Notes: generated by a model not told the origin, from the sequence alone. A DNA stretch of 64,000 nucleotides from Neobacillus jeddahensis (GCF_000612625.1 NZ_CCAS010000019.1:1-64000), one strand, 5' to 3'; shown: positions 18,224-27,327, counted from the stretch's first letter. Made by a program: numbers and translations.

Positions 18224-18481
18224 CTAGATTGAAGTGGTTAAATTCTGTTCTCGATAGGAATTTATAACTTCTTCCGTTTGCTTTTCAAAAATTAATTGGA
18301 TCTCTTTTAGCTCTTTTTTCATCAATTGAATATCGTTTTGAATACTCTCAAGATCCGTTGCCTTTTGCAATGTTTGGAGTTCTTCTTCAATTTGTTGACA
18401 CCGCTCAAGCTCTGTTTGCAGGAACAACAATTTTTCCATCGTCGCCATTTGTTCGGAAACTAATCGGTTAAAATGATCCAT
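18224..18481 (-). CDS. ygaB: YgaB-like coiled-coil protein
   Basis: About 85 residues, almost entirely a charged heptad-like helix rich in Glu, Gln, Leu and Lys, predicted to be a coiled coil. Placement between sspE and ygaC matches B. subtilis ygaB, a small protein of unknown function. GGTGAGGGAA precedes the ATG at 18481; an in-frame GTG at 18490 is too close to the ribosome-binding site. Nothing in the sequence shows a catalytic role. Confidence 0.8.
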   Translation of the reverse strand: MDHFNRLVSEQMATMEKLLFLQTELERCQQIEEELQTLQKATDLESIQNDIQLMKKELKEIQLIFEKQTEEVINSYREQNLTTSI

Positions 18482-18590
18482 TTCCCTCACCGCCTTATTT
18501 TAAGCTATTATATGTATTCTCGAACAACTGATTTACTCCTTTGACTACTTCTGTAGACAAAAGGGAAGTTTTGTCGAACAAGTGAAAACA

Positions 18591-18633
18591 TTAAAGAAGG
18601 CACTCTTATGTAAAATAAGAGCGCCTTCTTTTT
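18591..18633. terminator. terminator downstream of sspE
   Basis: GAAGGCACTCTTAT pairs with ATAAGAGCGCCTTC (one mismatch) around a 5-nt loop. The plus-strand tail is TTTTTAG and the minus-strand tail TTTAATG. It fits the 3' end of sspE. Confidence 0.8.
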
Positions 18634-18641
18634 AGCTATAA

Positions 18642-18932
18642 TTAGCTTTGGCCAAATTGGCCACTACCTTGGTTCTTTTTAGCTTGAGATTGTTGGTTTT
18701 GTTGTCTTACTTCTTGTGCATTCGTTTCACTTGCAAATTCAGTTCCAAATGAACCTTGGGAACTACCTTGTGCTGATTTTGCATTTTGCTTTCTTACCTC
18801 AGCAGCATTGGTTTCGCTAGCAAATTCAGTTCCAAATTGGCCGGCAGAACCTGCACCAGCGTTTTGTTGTTTTACTTCCTGGATGTTAGTTCCAGCTGAA
18901 GTTTTGTTTGGCTGTTGATTGAATTTTGCCAT
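18642..18932 (-). CDS. sspE: gamma-type small acid-soluble spore protein SspE
   Basis: A 96-residue spore-core amino-acid reserve protein, made in the forespore and degraded at germination. It is extremely rich in Gln, Asn, Ala, Ser and Gly, with no Trp or Cys. It carries two tandem copies of a unit ending FGTEFASETNA-EVR-QN, and TEFASET is the cleavage site of the germination protease GPR. GGAGGTGATTACA sits before the ATG at 18932, excluding the upstream start in the same frame. Forespore sigma-G control is expected from the family, but no clear promoter match was identified by eye. Confidence 0.97.
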   Translation of the reverse strand: MAKFNQQPNKTSAGTNIQEVKQQNAGAGSAGQFGTEFASETNAAEVRKQNAKSAQGSSQGSFGTEFASETNAQEVRQQNQQSQAKKNQGSGQFGQS

Positions 18933-19007
18933 TGTAATCACCTCCACGAGATTAATGTATCCATGCTCAGTGGAGATTATCCAAAAAAGTTTTATCCCTG
19001 AAAATAA

Positions 19008-19793
<786 letters not shown>

Positions 19794-19808
19794 TTACACT
19801 TTGATTAA

Positions 19809-19852
19809 GGTCTAGCTCAAGCACAAGGGCTTGAGTCTCTTCCACTTTTCTT
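19809..19852 (-). repeat. short copy of an intergenic repeat element
   Basis: Read on the minus strand it begins AAGAAAAGTGGAAGAGACTC and ends CTTGAGCTAGACC, matching the two ends of the 123-bp element at 25635-25757 (AAGAAGAGCGCAAGGCGCC and CTTGAGCTGGACC). The middle is missing. It resembles an internally deleted MITE-like or repetitive palindromic element. Confidence 0.55.
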
Positions 19853-19934
19853 ATCATTTTAGCTTTTCCATGAATAGAACACAATTAATATTAAACACTA
19901 AGGGCAAATAATATGGAGAGGAAGATGTAAGACA

Positions 19935-20159
19935 ATGTATGTAGGACGAGATATGACGGAACTTTCGATGATGTCGAAAATGGATTGGAACGATAGTGAA
20001 CTAGCCTTTTTTCACCACTCCTTACAACAAATTGCTCCTTATTTAAATAGTGAAGGCCAGACTATTCATAGAGAAATTATTAAAGAAATTGAAAATCGCG
20101 GCGGCATCCAACGGCAAGAAGCAGATTATACCCATGGGACAAAAACTGTTTATGACTGA
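19935..20159 (+). CDS. yfhS: YfhS-like small protein
   Basis: A 74-residue soluble protein, the same length as B. subtilis YfhS and in the same position between fabL and mutY. The middle (WNDSELAFFHHSLQQIAPYLNSEG) looks like an amphipathic helix pair; the tail is polar. A purine-rich GAGGAAG lies upstream of the ATG, at a somewhat long distance. Function unknown; the B. subtilis gene has been linked to sporulation. Confidence 0.78.
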   Translation: MYVGRDMTELSMMSKMDWNDSELAFFHHSLQQIAPYLNSEGQTIHREIIKEIENRGGIQRQEADYTHGTKTVYD

Positions 20160-20195
20160 ATTCAAGACTTCAGCTTGTAAAAGAACAAAGAGGAA

Positions 20196-20217
20196 GTAAA
20201 CGCGAAGAGTTCGCGAT
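20196..20217. terminator. short hairpin between convergent yfhS and mutY
   Basis: CGCGAA-GAG-TTCGCG at 20201-20215 is a perfect 6-bp stem with a triloop, flanked by TTTAC on the minus strand. It abuts the mutY stop codon. Confidence 0.5.
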
Positions 20218-21317
20218 TATTCCTCTAAAGACTTTTGATATAGGTTAAACATTTTTTGGTACGGTACGGGGAACGCGTACTCATTCATTTCGTCAAAGGA
20301 AACGAGTTTCCACACTGCATCTTCCTTCAATGGAATATTACTTGTACCCGTATAAACCTTCATATTCCAAACCAAATGGGAAAACACATGGTCTATTTGG
20401 CCAATAATTGGATTAAGAGAAATCTCTAAATCCATGGATTCTTTAAATAAAGAGATGACCTGCTCCCGATCATTCTGCAAGGGGTGGTGAATTTCTACAG
20501 TAGGAAACTCCCATAAATTTGCTAGCAGTCCATTCGCAGGACGTTTATGAATGAGAACTTTACCTGTTGGGTCTGTAATGATAGCTGCGATAAGCTGAAC
20601 ATCACGAGTCTTCGTTTTTTTTGTCTTGACTGGCAGCTCATTTTGGACGCCTTCAAAAAATGCCTGACAATGCTCGCGGACTGGACATAATAAGCATGAT
20701 GGAGACGTTGGGGTGCATATCAATGCCCCTAATTCCATTAAGGCCTGATTGAATGAGGACGGATCTTCATGGGAGATTAATTCTCGAACTGCCTTTTCAA
20801 AAATTTTCCGAGAAGAGGGTTTCGCAATATCTTCCCAAATCGAAAGAACACGTGAGAGAACCCTCATCACATTTCCATCAACGGCAGGCTCTGGAATTCC
20901 GTAGGCAATACTTAAGATTGCACCAGCCGTATAGGGACCAACCCCTTTCAGTTGGGAAATTTCCTTTGGTGTACTCGGAACTTCTCCGTTGTATTTCTCT
21001 TTTACTTCCTTTACAGCGGTTTGGAGATTACGAACCCTTGAATAGTAGCCCAGTCCTTCCCATGCTTTCAGCACTTTATCTTCATCGGCGTCTGCCAGGT
21101 CATTAATGGTTGGAAACCAATCTACAAACCGATTGAAATAAGGAATAACAGTATCTACTCTTGTTTGCTGCAGCATAATTTCGGAAACCCACACCTTATA
21201 GGGATCTTGGTCCTTACGCCATGGCAGATCTCGTTGTTCATTCTTAAACCAGGAAATTAAATCATTTTGAAAAGCATTTATGTTGATTTTTTCAGATTTT
21301 TCATGTTCAATTGTCAT
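20217..21317 (-). CDS. mutY: A/G-specific adenine glycosylase MutY
   Basis: Removes adenine mispaired with 8-oxoguanine. The 366-residue protein has the HhH-GPD catalytic domain (about residues 10-220), with SEIMLQQTRV holding the catalytic Glu, LKGVGPYTAGAI as the helix-hairpin-helix and VDGNVMRVLSR holding the catalytic Asp. The 4Fe-4S cluster ligands are CTPTSPSCLLCPVREHC (C-x6-C-x2-C-x5-C). A C-terminal NUDIX-like domain (about 235-360) recognises oxoguanine. It is divergent from yfhP and in the same order as in B. subtilis. Confidence 0.96.
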   Translation of the reverse strand: MTIEHEKSEKININAFQNDLISWFKNEQRDLPWRKDQDPYKVWVSEIMLQQTRVDTVIPYFNRFVDWFPTINDLADADEDKVLKAWEGLGYYSRVRNLQTAVKEVKEKYNGEVPSTPKEISQLKGVGPYTAGAILSIAYGIPEPAVDGNVMRVLSRVLSIWEDIAKPSSRKIFEKAVRELISHEDPSSFNQALMELGALICTPTSPSCLLCPVREHCQAFFEGVQNELPVKTKKTKTRDVQLIAAIITDPTGKVLIHKRPANGLLANLWEFPTVEIHHPLQNDREQVISLFKESMDLEISLNPIIGQIDHVFSHLVWNMKVYTGTSNIPLKEDAVWKLVSFDEMNEYAFPVPYQKMFNLYQKSLEE

Positions 21318-21440
21318 AACATTTATTCCTCCACCATGTTAAACACTACGAAAAAAAGGGAAAACAATAAAAACCATGTTCATTTACGATAAGCTAATTT
21401 GACATTTTTGACAAGATTTTATTAAAGGAGGAATATCCCT

Positions 21441-22421
21441 TTGGATACTGGAACGCATGTTGTTATGGGTATTGCTTTAGGCGGTCTAGCGACATTAGAT
21501 CCAGTTGTCGCCAGTAGTCATGCCATGTCAACTAGTGTATTAATTGCTACGATTGTCGGCTCACAAATACCAGATATTGACACGATATTAAAGCTCAGGA
21601 ATAACGCTATTTATATTCGAAATCATCGAGGAGTTACGCATTCAATCCCAGCAGTGTTATTGTGGCCGCTGCTCATTACAGCCGTGGTTTATCCATTTTT
21701 TCCGACCGCTAATTTATTGCACTTATGGGCTTGGACCTTTGCCGCCGTGTTCATTCATGTATTTGTCGACATATTTAATGCCTACGGAACTCAAGCACTA
21801 AGGCCATTATCATCTAAATGGGTAGCCCTTGGTGTCATCAATACATTCGATCCATATATTTTTGGGATTCACATTCTCGGAATTATTATTTGGATTGCTG
21901 GTGCTGATCCTGGTCCAACCTTTTTAGTGATGTACGCTGTTATAATCGCTTACTACCTCAAGCGTTATCAAGTAAAGAAGCGAGTATTAGTAGCGGTTAG
22001 AGCCATCATTCCTGATGCCACAGAAATCATTATTGCACCGACCATGAAGTTTCATCAATGGCGAATTGCAGCGATGAATACAACGCAATTCTTTGTGGGG
22101 AAGGCTGCTAAGGATCACGTGGAAATTCTCGATCGGTTTAACAGAGTACCCGTTCCCAATACGCCCGTAATCGAAGCTGCCAAAAAAGATAAAAATTTAT
22201 CGGCCTTTTTATCGTTCTCACCCGTTTATCGCTGGGAAGTCGATGAGTATACGGATTATTATGAAGTTCGTTTTATTGATTTACGTTACCGAAGTAATGG
22301 TCATTATCCCTTTGTCGCAGTGGTTCAATTAGATTGCAATTTACAGCCAATTAGTTCTTATACAGGCTGGGTATTTAGTGAGCAGAAGTTACGGAAAAAA
22401 TTAAGTATCATACCCAGTTAA
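21441..22421 (+). CDS. yfhP: YfhP membrane-bound metal-dependent hydrolase family
   Basis: A 326-residue protein of the YdjM/DUF457 family. It starts MDTGTHVVMGIALGG, then SQIPDIDTI and HRGVTHSIP, whose His and Asp residues are the presumed metal ligands at the membrane face. About four to five transmembrane segments occupy residues 60-180, and a soluble domain of about 130 residues closes the protein. The start is a TTG at 21441, nine bases after GGAGGAA. B. subtilis YfhP is reported to regulate its neighbour yfhQ/mutY region and oxidative sensitivity; that role here is not shown by the sequence. Confidence 0.88.
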   Translation: MDTGTHVVMGIALGGLATLDPVVASSHAMSTSVLIATIVGSQIPDIDTILKLRNNAIYIRNHRGVTHSIPAVLLWPLLITAVVYPFFPTANLLHLWAWTFAAVFIHVFVDIFNAYGTQALRPLSSKWVALGVINTFDPYIFGIHILGIIIWIAGADPGPTFLVMYAVIIAYYLKRYQVKKRVLVAVRAIIPDATEIIIAPTMKFHQWRIAAMNTTQFFVGKAAKDHVEILDRFNRVPVPNTPVIEAAKKDKNLSAFLSFSPVYRWEVDEYTDYYEVRFIDLRYRSNGHYPFVAVVQLDCNLQPISSYTGWVFSEQKLRKKLSIIPS

Positions 22422-22430
22422 TAGATAAAG

Positions 22431-22463
22431 AAAAAGCTTGAGGAATAACCCTCAGGCTTTTTT
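22431..22463. terminator. terminator after yfhP
   Basis: AAAGCTTGAGG pairs with CCTCAGGCTTT around a short loop, followed by TTTTT on the plus strand. The A-rich left flank allows use by yfhJ as well. Confidence 0.85.
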
Positions 22464-22473
22464 AATGGTGCTC

Positions 22474-22725
22474 TTACTGAATTAGGTACTTTTTATATTT
22501 TGGGTTGGACGCGACAAATTCATGGAGCTTATCGCCATAATTAATGATCCACTGTTCGACGATTCTCTCTGCCATCTCGCTGCCTTTATATTCCCAGCCT
22601 GCTTTTGCATAGGTTGTTTCAAAATCATCCCATAGCAATTCAACCCATGTTCGAGCCTGTTCATATGAAAGCTCATTATTTTTAGCTAATAACATCTCCG
22701 TTAATCTTTTCTGATGATCGTTCAT
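22474..22725 (-). CDS. yfhJ: YfhJ family WVELL protein
   Basis: An 83-residue soluble helical protein with the eponymous ARTWVELLWDDFETTYAKAG stretch and a WIINYGDKLHEF C-terminal block. Length and place beside sspK equal B. subtilis YfhJ. GAGGTG lies five bases before the ATG at 22725, so the two extra codons in the open frame are not used. Function unknown. It is convergent with yfhP. Confidence 0.9.
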   Translation of the reverse strand: MNDHQKRLTEMLLAKNNELSYEQARTWVELLWDDFETTYAKAGWEYKGSEMAERIVEQWIINYGDKLHEFVASNPKYKKYLIQ

Positions 22726-22853
22726 ACACACACCTCATTACCATTTTCTTTTAACATATCCTTCATGAAAAGCGCTAATACTATCTGTACGTGGCCAGCA
22801 TCGAGAATGCTATGCTTTTCACGTTTTTCTCATTCCCTAATTGGAGGTACACC

Positions 22854-23030
22854 ATGAGAAATAAAGAAACAGGTTTTCCAAATCAAAATAATAACAAACT
22901 TGAGGGTGAGCCGCGAGCAAAAGCAGAATATGCATCTAAACGAGCGGATGGTACCATCAATACCCATCCACAAGAACGAATGCGTGCCTCTGGAGAACGT
23001 GATGATGAATCACCACAAGTTTGGAAGTAG
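22854..23030 (+). CDS. sspK: small acid-soluble spore protein K
   Basis: A 58-residue minor spore protein of the SspK family, made in the forespore. Family hallmarks are visible: [28 protein letters not shown] and [21 protein letters not shown] precedes the ATG; the longer open frame beginning at 22791 is ignored. Codon use is like its neighbours. A strong terminator follows immediately. Confidence 0.95.
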   Translation: MRNKETGFPNQNNNKLEGEPRAKAEYASKRADGTINTHPQERMRASGERDDESPQVWK

Positions 23031-23041
23031 CTTTTGAAACA

Positions 23042-23077
23042 GACAAACCAGAGACCGTGTTCTCTGGTTTGTCATTT
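23042..23077. terminator. terminator between sspK and yfhH
   Basis: GACAAACCAGAGA and TCTCTGGTTTGTC form a perfect 13-bp stem with a 6-nt loop, with ATTT downstream. It serves convergent sspK and yfhH. Confidence 0.85.
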
Positions 23078-23078
23078 C

Positions 23079-23402
23079 CTATTTCAGCTTTTTTAACAGT
23101 GAGATGGGTAAGGCTTCTTCTTGTCCATCACCCTTTAGACGATAGCCCCAAGCAAATACCCCATTCATGTAATCAATTTTGAAATATTGACCAGGATCTC
23201 CTTCGATTTCATATATTTCTCCTGGTTTAAATGCATCAGGATTGATCATATAAGCTCGAGCCATTTGAACTTTTCTTTCAAGGACGGCAAATTCATTCAC
23301 CATTCCCATCTGCTCAGCTTTCCTCGCCTTTTCTTGCAGTGCAGCAATTTCCTGTCTTAAATCATGTTCCGACATTCCACTATACCGTTTCTCCTGTTGC
23401 AT
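23079..23402 (-). CDS. yfhH: YfhH family protein (DUF1811)
   Basis: A 107-residue protein. Residues 1-55 form an Arg/Glu/Ala-rich helical hairpin (MSEHDLRQEIAALQEKARKA), and the C-terminal half is a small beta-barrel-like domain with EGDPGQYFKIDYMNGVFAWG. This is the DUF1811 pattern, and the place near recX and sspK matches yfhH of B. subtilis. GGGGAGTGAAGG before ATG 23402 decides the start against the longer frame. The function is not established. Confidence 0.9.
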   Translation of the reverse strand: MQQEKRYSGMSEHDLRQEIAALQEKARKAEQMGMVNEFAVLERKVQMARAYMINPDAFKPGEIYEIEGDPGQYFKIDYMNGVFAWGYRLKGDGQEEALPISLLKKLK

Positions 23403-23489
23403 ATCCTTCACTCCCCTTTTTCTCTTAATTTTAGTATAGTAATATTTGTACAATTAATAAAGGTAGAACTAATATGGAGGAACACCATC

Positions 23490-24167
23490 ATGAAAACAAT
23501 CTTAATTACCGGTGCTGGCTCCGGCTTAGGGAAGGAATTAGCTCTGCTCTTTTCTAAACAGGGCTTTCACCTTTTGTTAGCAGGTAGGACTGTTGAAAAA
23601 TTAACAGAAGTAAAACAAGCTATCGAAGATTCTAGTGGTAAGGCAGACATCCTTTCTTTAGACATAAGAAACAATCAAGATATCTCCAATAAGCTGCAGG
23701 AGATTAGGCAAAGATACGACCTGTTCGGACTAGTCAATAATGCCGGTATTGGTCATTTTGGACCATTTGAAAAAATGACCGAGCGGCAAATTTCTGATAT
23801 GGTTGAGACCAATGTGTTGGGAACCATTCGTATGACCCAAGCCATCCTGCCAGTGCTACAAAAGAAGGGGAACGGACAAATTATCAATATAATCTCGACT
23901 GCCGGATTACGGGGTAAGGTAAATGAGGCTGTTTATGTTGCGAGTAAGTTTGCAGTGCGAGGCTTCACAGAAAGCTTGCAAAAAGAATATGAGGGCAGCG
24001 GCATTCAATTTAAAGCTGTTTATATGGGGGGCATGGATACCCCATTTTGGGATGAAAGTACGCATGTTTCGGATAAGAGCCGCTTTAGAACACCAAATGA
24101 AGTTGCTGAAATCATCATCCATCAACTTGATCAATCCGAAATTATTATTGAAAGTAAAAACTCATGA
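23490..24167 (+). CDS. short-chain dehydrogenase/reductase
   Basis: A 225-residue classical SDR with unknown substrate. GAGSGLGKE (about residues 8-16) is the nucleotide-binding TGxxxGxG motif, LVNNAGIGHFG follows strand 4, IIS is the catalytic-Ser strand, and YVASK is the Tyr-x3-Lys pair. TATGGAGGAACACC precedes the ATG at 23490, and the open frame upstream is not translated. It lies between yfhH and recX, where B. subtilis has a different nucleotide-sugar-epimerase-like gene (yfhF), so this may be a local replacement. Short length suggests a cytosolic oxidoreductase. Confidence 0.88.
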   Translation: MKTILITGAGSGLGKELALLFSKQGFHLLLAGRTVEKLTEVKQAIEDSSGKADILSLDIRNNQDISNKLQEIRQRYDLFGLVNNAGIGHFGPFEKMTERQISDMVETNVLGTIRMTQAILPVLQKKGNGQIINIISTAGLRGKVNEAVYVASKFAVRGFTESLQKEYEGSGIQFKAVYMGGMDTPFWDESTHVSDKSRFRTPNEVAEIIIHQLDQSEIIIESKNS

Positions 24168-24187
24168 CAGAATTCGTCATGAGTTTT
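24157..24187. terminator. bidirectional terminator spanning both stop codons
   Basis: AAAACTCATGAC and GTCATGAGTTTT form a perfect 12-bp stem with a 7-nt loop. The stop codon of the SDR gene (24165-24167) lies in the left arm and that of recX (24177-24179) in the right arm, so a single hairpin ends both genes. Confidence 0.9.
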
Positions 24188-24986
24188 CATTTTCGGCAAG
24201 ATATCGCTCAATCAAATCGATTGAAAAGCCTTTTCGGTACAAAGTTTGTTTCATTTTTTGCTTATATTCATATCCCGTGTATTGAGCGAATTTTCGATGT
24301 GCCTTTTCACCCTGAAAGCGAATCGCGTCTAGCTCCTCATCGGCTTCCTCAGGAATTTCCGTTTCATTCATCGCAATTGCAATGACTTCAAACGAATACC
24401 CTTTTCGATGCAAAAGCGTTTCCAGCTTTTGTTTCTGGATTTTCAAGGATTCTTTTGTATTTTTTTGAAAGAACTTTTCACTTATCTTCATAGCCTTCTC
24501 GATTTGCTGCTCTAACGGGAACTCCTCAAGCGCCTGGGTAAGAATACTCTGTTCAATCCCTTTTTCCTTTAATTCCATTTTCACGATATCTGCACCTTTA
24601 TCAGTCGTGTTGGCTTGTGTCCTAACATAAGCGTTGGCAAATTCTTGATCATTGAGATATTTCTGCCCACTTAATTTATGTAATACTTCTCCGATAACAG
24701 CTTCATCAATCTCTTTTTTGAGCAGGTAATCTTTTACCTCTTTGGTCGCTCTCATTCGCCTTGCTAAATAATTAATTGCTAGGTTATAGGCCTTACGGAT
24801 ATCGTCCTGGAATTGAACCTCTAAAAAAGAAAATTCATCAAGCTCCATTCCCTTTTTTAATTGAAATTTGATTAATACCTCACTATCGACACTAAAGGCA
24901 AATTCCTCACCCTTACCATAATCCATAAACACATTAAACCGTTCCTGATTTTTCTTCTGTGTGGTGATTTTTGTTATAATAGCCAC
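24177..24986 (-). CDS. recX: RecX recombination regulator
   Basis: Modulates RecA filament growth. The 269-residue protein consists of tandem three-helix RecX repeats, with the core block YLARRMRATKEVKDYL and the later KYLNDQEFANAYVRTQ. The N-terminal 50 residues form a small beta domain. The start is a GTG at 24986 behind AGGTGAAACAAT. It is slightly longer than E. coli RecX, as usual for bacilli. It is divergent from yfhE and keeps its conserved position. Confidence 0.95.
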   Translation of the reverse strand: MAIITKITTQKKNQERFNVFMDYGKGEEFAFSVDSEVLIKFQLKKGMELDEFSFLEVQFQDDIRKAYNLAINYLARRMRATKEVKDYLLKKEIDEAVIGEVLHKLSGQKYLNDQEFANAYVRTQANTTDKGADIVKMELKEKGIEQSILTQALEEFPLEQQIEKAMKISEKFFQKNTKESLKIQKQKLETLLHRKGYSFEVIAIAMNETEIPEEADEELDAIRFQGEKAHRKFAQYTGYEYKQKMKQTLYRKGFSIDLIERYLAENENS

Positions 24987-25165
24987 ATTGTTTCACCTCA
25001 CTCTTACTTTATCACACTCCCGAGCATTTTTTTTAAAATATATTTTCTTAAAAACCGTATCTTTCCGATCCAAAGAGGTAAAAATGGAAATAAGTACATA
25101 ATGGTGCTTTACCCTGTACGACAAAGCTTGATGACAATTAACAAATGTTGAAAGGAATGAGCAGA

Positions 25166-25303
25166 ATGGGTGAAAAGAAGAAAAAGGATAGTAGAGACGG
25201 CGGTAAATATTCATTGTCCAGTATGCAGGAAGTAAAATATCAAAGAGAATTTAAAATGGCAGACCGTGCTGGCGGGTATGCTGACAAACGGACTCGACTT
25301 TAA
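25166..25303 (+). CDS. yfhE: YfhE family small protein
   Basis: A 45-residue highly charged peptide with SLSSMQEVKYQREFKMADRAG, the YfhE family core. It is too short for most ORF callers but has a good context: AAAGGAATGAGCAGA before the ATG at 25166, and the conserved place between recX and yfhD. An in-frame ATG nine bases earlier is too close to the ribosome-binding site. Function unknown; presumably sporulation-associated like its neighbours. Confidence 0.87.
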   Translation: MGEKKKKDSRDGGKYSLSSMQEVKYQREFKMADRAGGYADKRTRL

Positions 25304-25439
25304 TTTTCTGAACATGATTCAACTACTTTCTAAAAATCATTAAAAGATATTTCCATTAATGGACTCCTTTCAGTTTGTAAAAGCTAGTAAAGGGAGCAAT
25401 TCCAGCTCTCACTAGTTCAATTCGAAAGGGGTTTTTTTA

Positions 25440-25628
25440 ATGGGTCGAGCACATGGACATAAAACTCGTGATAAAAATAAAGGATCTCTTCCACAAGTTC
25501 CAAAAAATATGAAAACAGACGGACAAGATGTGGAGTATTCAGCAGAGTTTGCGGACCATGCAGATCTTGAGGCACAAGCACGTGCTAATGCCGCAAACCA
25601 ACGTGTAAAAAACCGAAAGAATACGTAA
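25440..25628 (+). CDS. yfhD: YfhD family small protein
   Basis: A 62-residue soluble protein starting MGRAHGHKTRDKNKGSLPQ, then an acidic EYSAEFADHADLEAQARANAA helix, the YfhD pattern. AAAGGGG is followed by eight bases and the ATG. It is adjacent to yfhE as in B. subtilis. Its biochemical role is unknown. A repeat element follows immediately. Confidence 0.9.
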   Translation: MGRAHGHKTRDKNKGSLPQVPKNMKTDGQDVEYSAEFADHADLEAQARANAANQRVKNRKNT

Positions 25629-25634
25629 GCAAAT

Positions 25635-25757
25635 AAGAAGAGCGCAAGGCGCCTGGAATCGTCGACCAGCACAAGACGAGCGTCGGGAAGGTTGTTCTTT
25701 AACCTTCTCGACGGATTGGCTTGTGACCTCGAGCCGATGGCTTCTTGAGCTGGACCA
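25635..25757 (+). repeat. full-length copy of an intergenic palindromic repeat element
   Basis: A GC-richer stretch starting AAGAAGAGCGCAAGGCGCC and ending CTTGAGCTGGACC. Its centre CGTCGGGAAGGTT/AACCTTCTCGACG (25681-25714) is a long hairpin, and GCACAAG/CTTGTG arms extend it. It contains no ORF with a ribosome-binding site. Matching ends occur at 19809-19852 and 59704-59722. Similar elements are common in Bacillaceae genomes from memory; mobility is inferred. Confidence 0.65.
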
Positions 25758-25805
25758 TTCTCAAAATCAAAATTTATACTTTTCATTTAGAAAGCGCAAC
25801 TCAAA

Positions 25806-25835
25806 AGAAAGAGGCAGGGTAGCCCTGCTTCTTTC
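25806..25835 (-). terminator. terminator after hom
   Basis: AAAGAAGCAGGG pairs with CCCTGCCTCTTT on the minus strand around a 3-nt loop, followed by CTTTTG. Confidence 0.75.
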
Positions 25836-25842
25836 GAAAATT

Positions 25843-27078
25843 CTAAAATCCTAAGGGAATTAATGCTTTGTCCGCTAAATCTGCTGTGTAATCACCAAGC
25901 ACCGGAAAATAGATTAATGACTTATTTGCTTCTGCCAATTCCTCGATCACATCCTTGTGGGTCCTAATGATCCAGGCTCCTTCGGCTGCATAGGCTAGTT
26001 TAGTCAGTAAAGGATGATACGGTAAATCTTTTTGACCATAGATAAGCCAACATTTAGATTGCCTTCCAGATTTATGTTCGCTCTCCTCTTGGGAAGGGGA
26101 AGTGATCCTTCTCTTCGATGGAGCGTTTTGACACACGTAGACTAAATCCTCAATGACTGCACTGGCCGTCGGATACATACCGGCCCCTGGTCCTTGAAGA
26201 GTTATTCTCCCGACAATATCGGAATAAACATTGACTGCGTTTTGCACCCCTTCCACATGATAAAAAGGATCCTCCTTCCCTACTAAAATAGGTTTAACAG
26301 ATGCCTCTATTTGATTTCCAACCAGGCCTATACTCGCAATATGCTTAAATCTTAATCCCAGTTTTACAGCAGCTTCAATCAATTCACTTGTGATAGCGGT
26401 GATGCCTTCCCGCTCGACCTCGTGCCAATGCGGTTCTTTCCCAAAGGCAATTCTACTTAAAATCATCGTTTTGTAAAAGGCATCAAAGCCCTCAATGTCA
26501 TTGGTAGGATCAGCTTCTGCAAAGCCGTTTTCTTGAGCTAATTTTAATGCTTGTTCAAAGGACTGCTGTTTCTCGCGCATTTCAGTGAGGATGAAATTGG
26601 AGGTACCATTTAATATTCCTTGGACCTGTTGGACATTATTAATATTTAATAATTGTCTTAGCGTTTGAATGACCGGAATTCCCCCAGCTACCGTCGCTTC
26701 AAAACCAACGGATACATGATGTTCATCCGCTAATGTTAGTAGTTCTTTCCCGTAATGGGCAAACATCTCTTTATTTGCCGTAATAATGTGACAACCACGT
26801 TGAATCGCTTGCTTCAAAAATAAAAAGGGCGGCTCCTTATCAACGATCGCTTCTACGACAATATCAAGCTGTGGCAGACGGAGAATATCAGCAAAATCGG
26901 TTGTGATTAGTACATCAGGATCGATGTTCCTCTTCTTCTGGTCATTTTTAATCAGAACCGCAGCTACCTCCACTTTTTTTCCCAAAACTGCTGTTAGCTC
27001 TTCTGCATGCGATTGTATCGTCTGATAAACCCCTTCACCTACCGTACCAAACCCTAGGATTGCCACTTTGACAGTCAT
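25843..27078 (-). CDS. hom: homoserine dehydrogenase (methionine-regulated copy)
   Basis: Reduces aspartate semialdehyde to homoserine with NAD(P)H. The 411-residue protein opens with the Rossmann motif GFGTVGEGVY, followed by ITANKEMFAHYG and the catalytic block GILNGTSNFILTEM with EADPTNDIEGFDA. Catalytic homology is clear to about residue 330. The last 90 residues do not show a typical ACT regulatory domain. The start is ATG 27078 after GGTGGAG, not the upstream ATG. It is a single-gene transcript behind a SAM riboswitch, so it probably supplies homoserine for methionine rather than threonine; no thrB or thrC is nearby. Confidence 0.93.
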   Translation of the reverse strand: MTVKVAILGFGTVGEGVYQTIQSHAEELTAVLGKKVEVAAVLIKNDQKKRNIDPDVLITTDFADILRLPQLDIVVEAIVDKEPPFLFLKQAIQRGCHIITANKEMFAHYGKELLTLADEHHVSVGFEATVAGGIPVIQTLRQLLNINNVQQVQGILNGTSNFILTEMREKQQSFEQALKLAQENGFAEADPTNDIEGFDAFYKTMILSRIAFGKEPHWHEVEREGITAITSELIEAAVKLGLRFKHIASIGLVGNQIEASVKPILVGKEDPFYHVEGVQNAVNVYSDIVGRITLQGPGAGMYPTASAVIEDLVYVCQNAPSKRRITSPSQEESEHKSGRQSKCWLIYGQKDLPYHPLLTKLAYAAEGAWIIRTHKDVIEELAEANKSLIYFPVLGDYTADLADKALIPLGF

Positions 27079-27140
27079 GAGTTGCTCCACCCCTTCAAGT
27101 AAAATTTGATTTAAACCCATAATAATCGCAATTTGAATAG

Positions 27141-27289
27141 AAAAAAGCCCTCTTCATAAGAAGAGGGCAGATTTCCTCCTCTTATCTTTCAGGTTAAAAA
27201 CCTGCAGGAATTAGCACCTTTTCAAGAAATACCTTGATGGTTGCCGGGCTTCATCGGGCCTAGTCCCTCCGCCGCTCTGGATAAGAGTT
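27141..27289 (-). ncRNA. SAM-I riboswitch (S-box) leader of hom
   Basis: On the minus strand, CTCTTATCCAGAGCGGCGGA is followed by GGGACTAGGCCCGATGAAGC and CCGGCAACC, the unmistakable conserved P1/P2 core of the S-box aptamer. A GGTGCTAATTCCTGCAGG segment carries the P3/P4 region. The terminator stem GCCCTCTTCTTATGAAGAGGGC ends in TTTTTT at 27141-27146, about 60 nt before the start codon. High SAM should terminate transcription of hom. Confidence 0.97.
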
Positions 27290-27327
27290 CTATAATTTTT
27301 TCATTAAATTTCCAAGTTATAAAAAAG

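Noticed and set aside
24993-25214. 73-codon minus-strand frame overlapping yfhE
   Set aside because: It is antisense to the well-supported YfhE start and lacks a ribosome-binding site.
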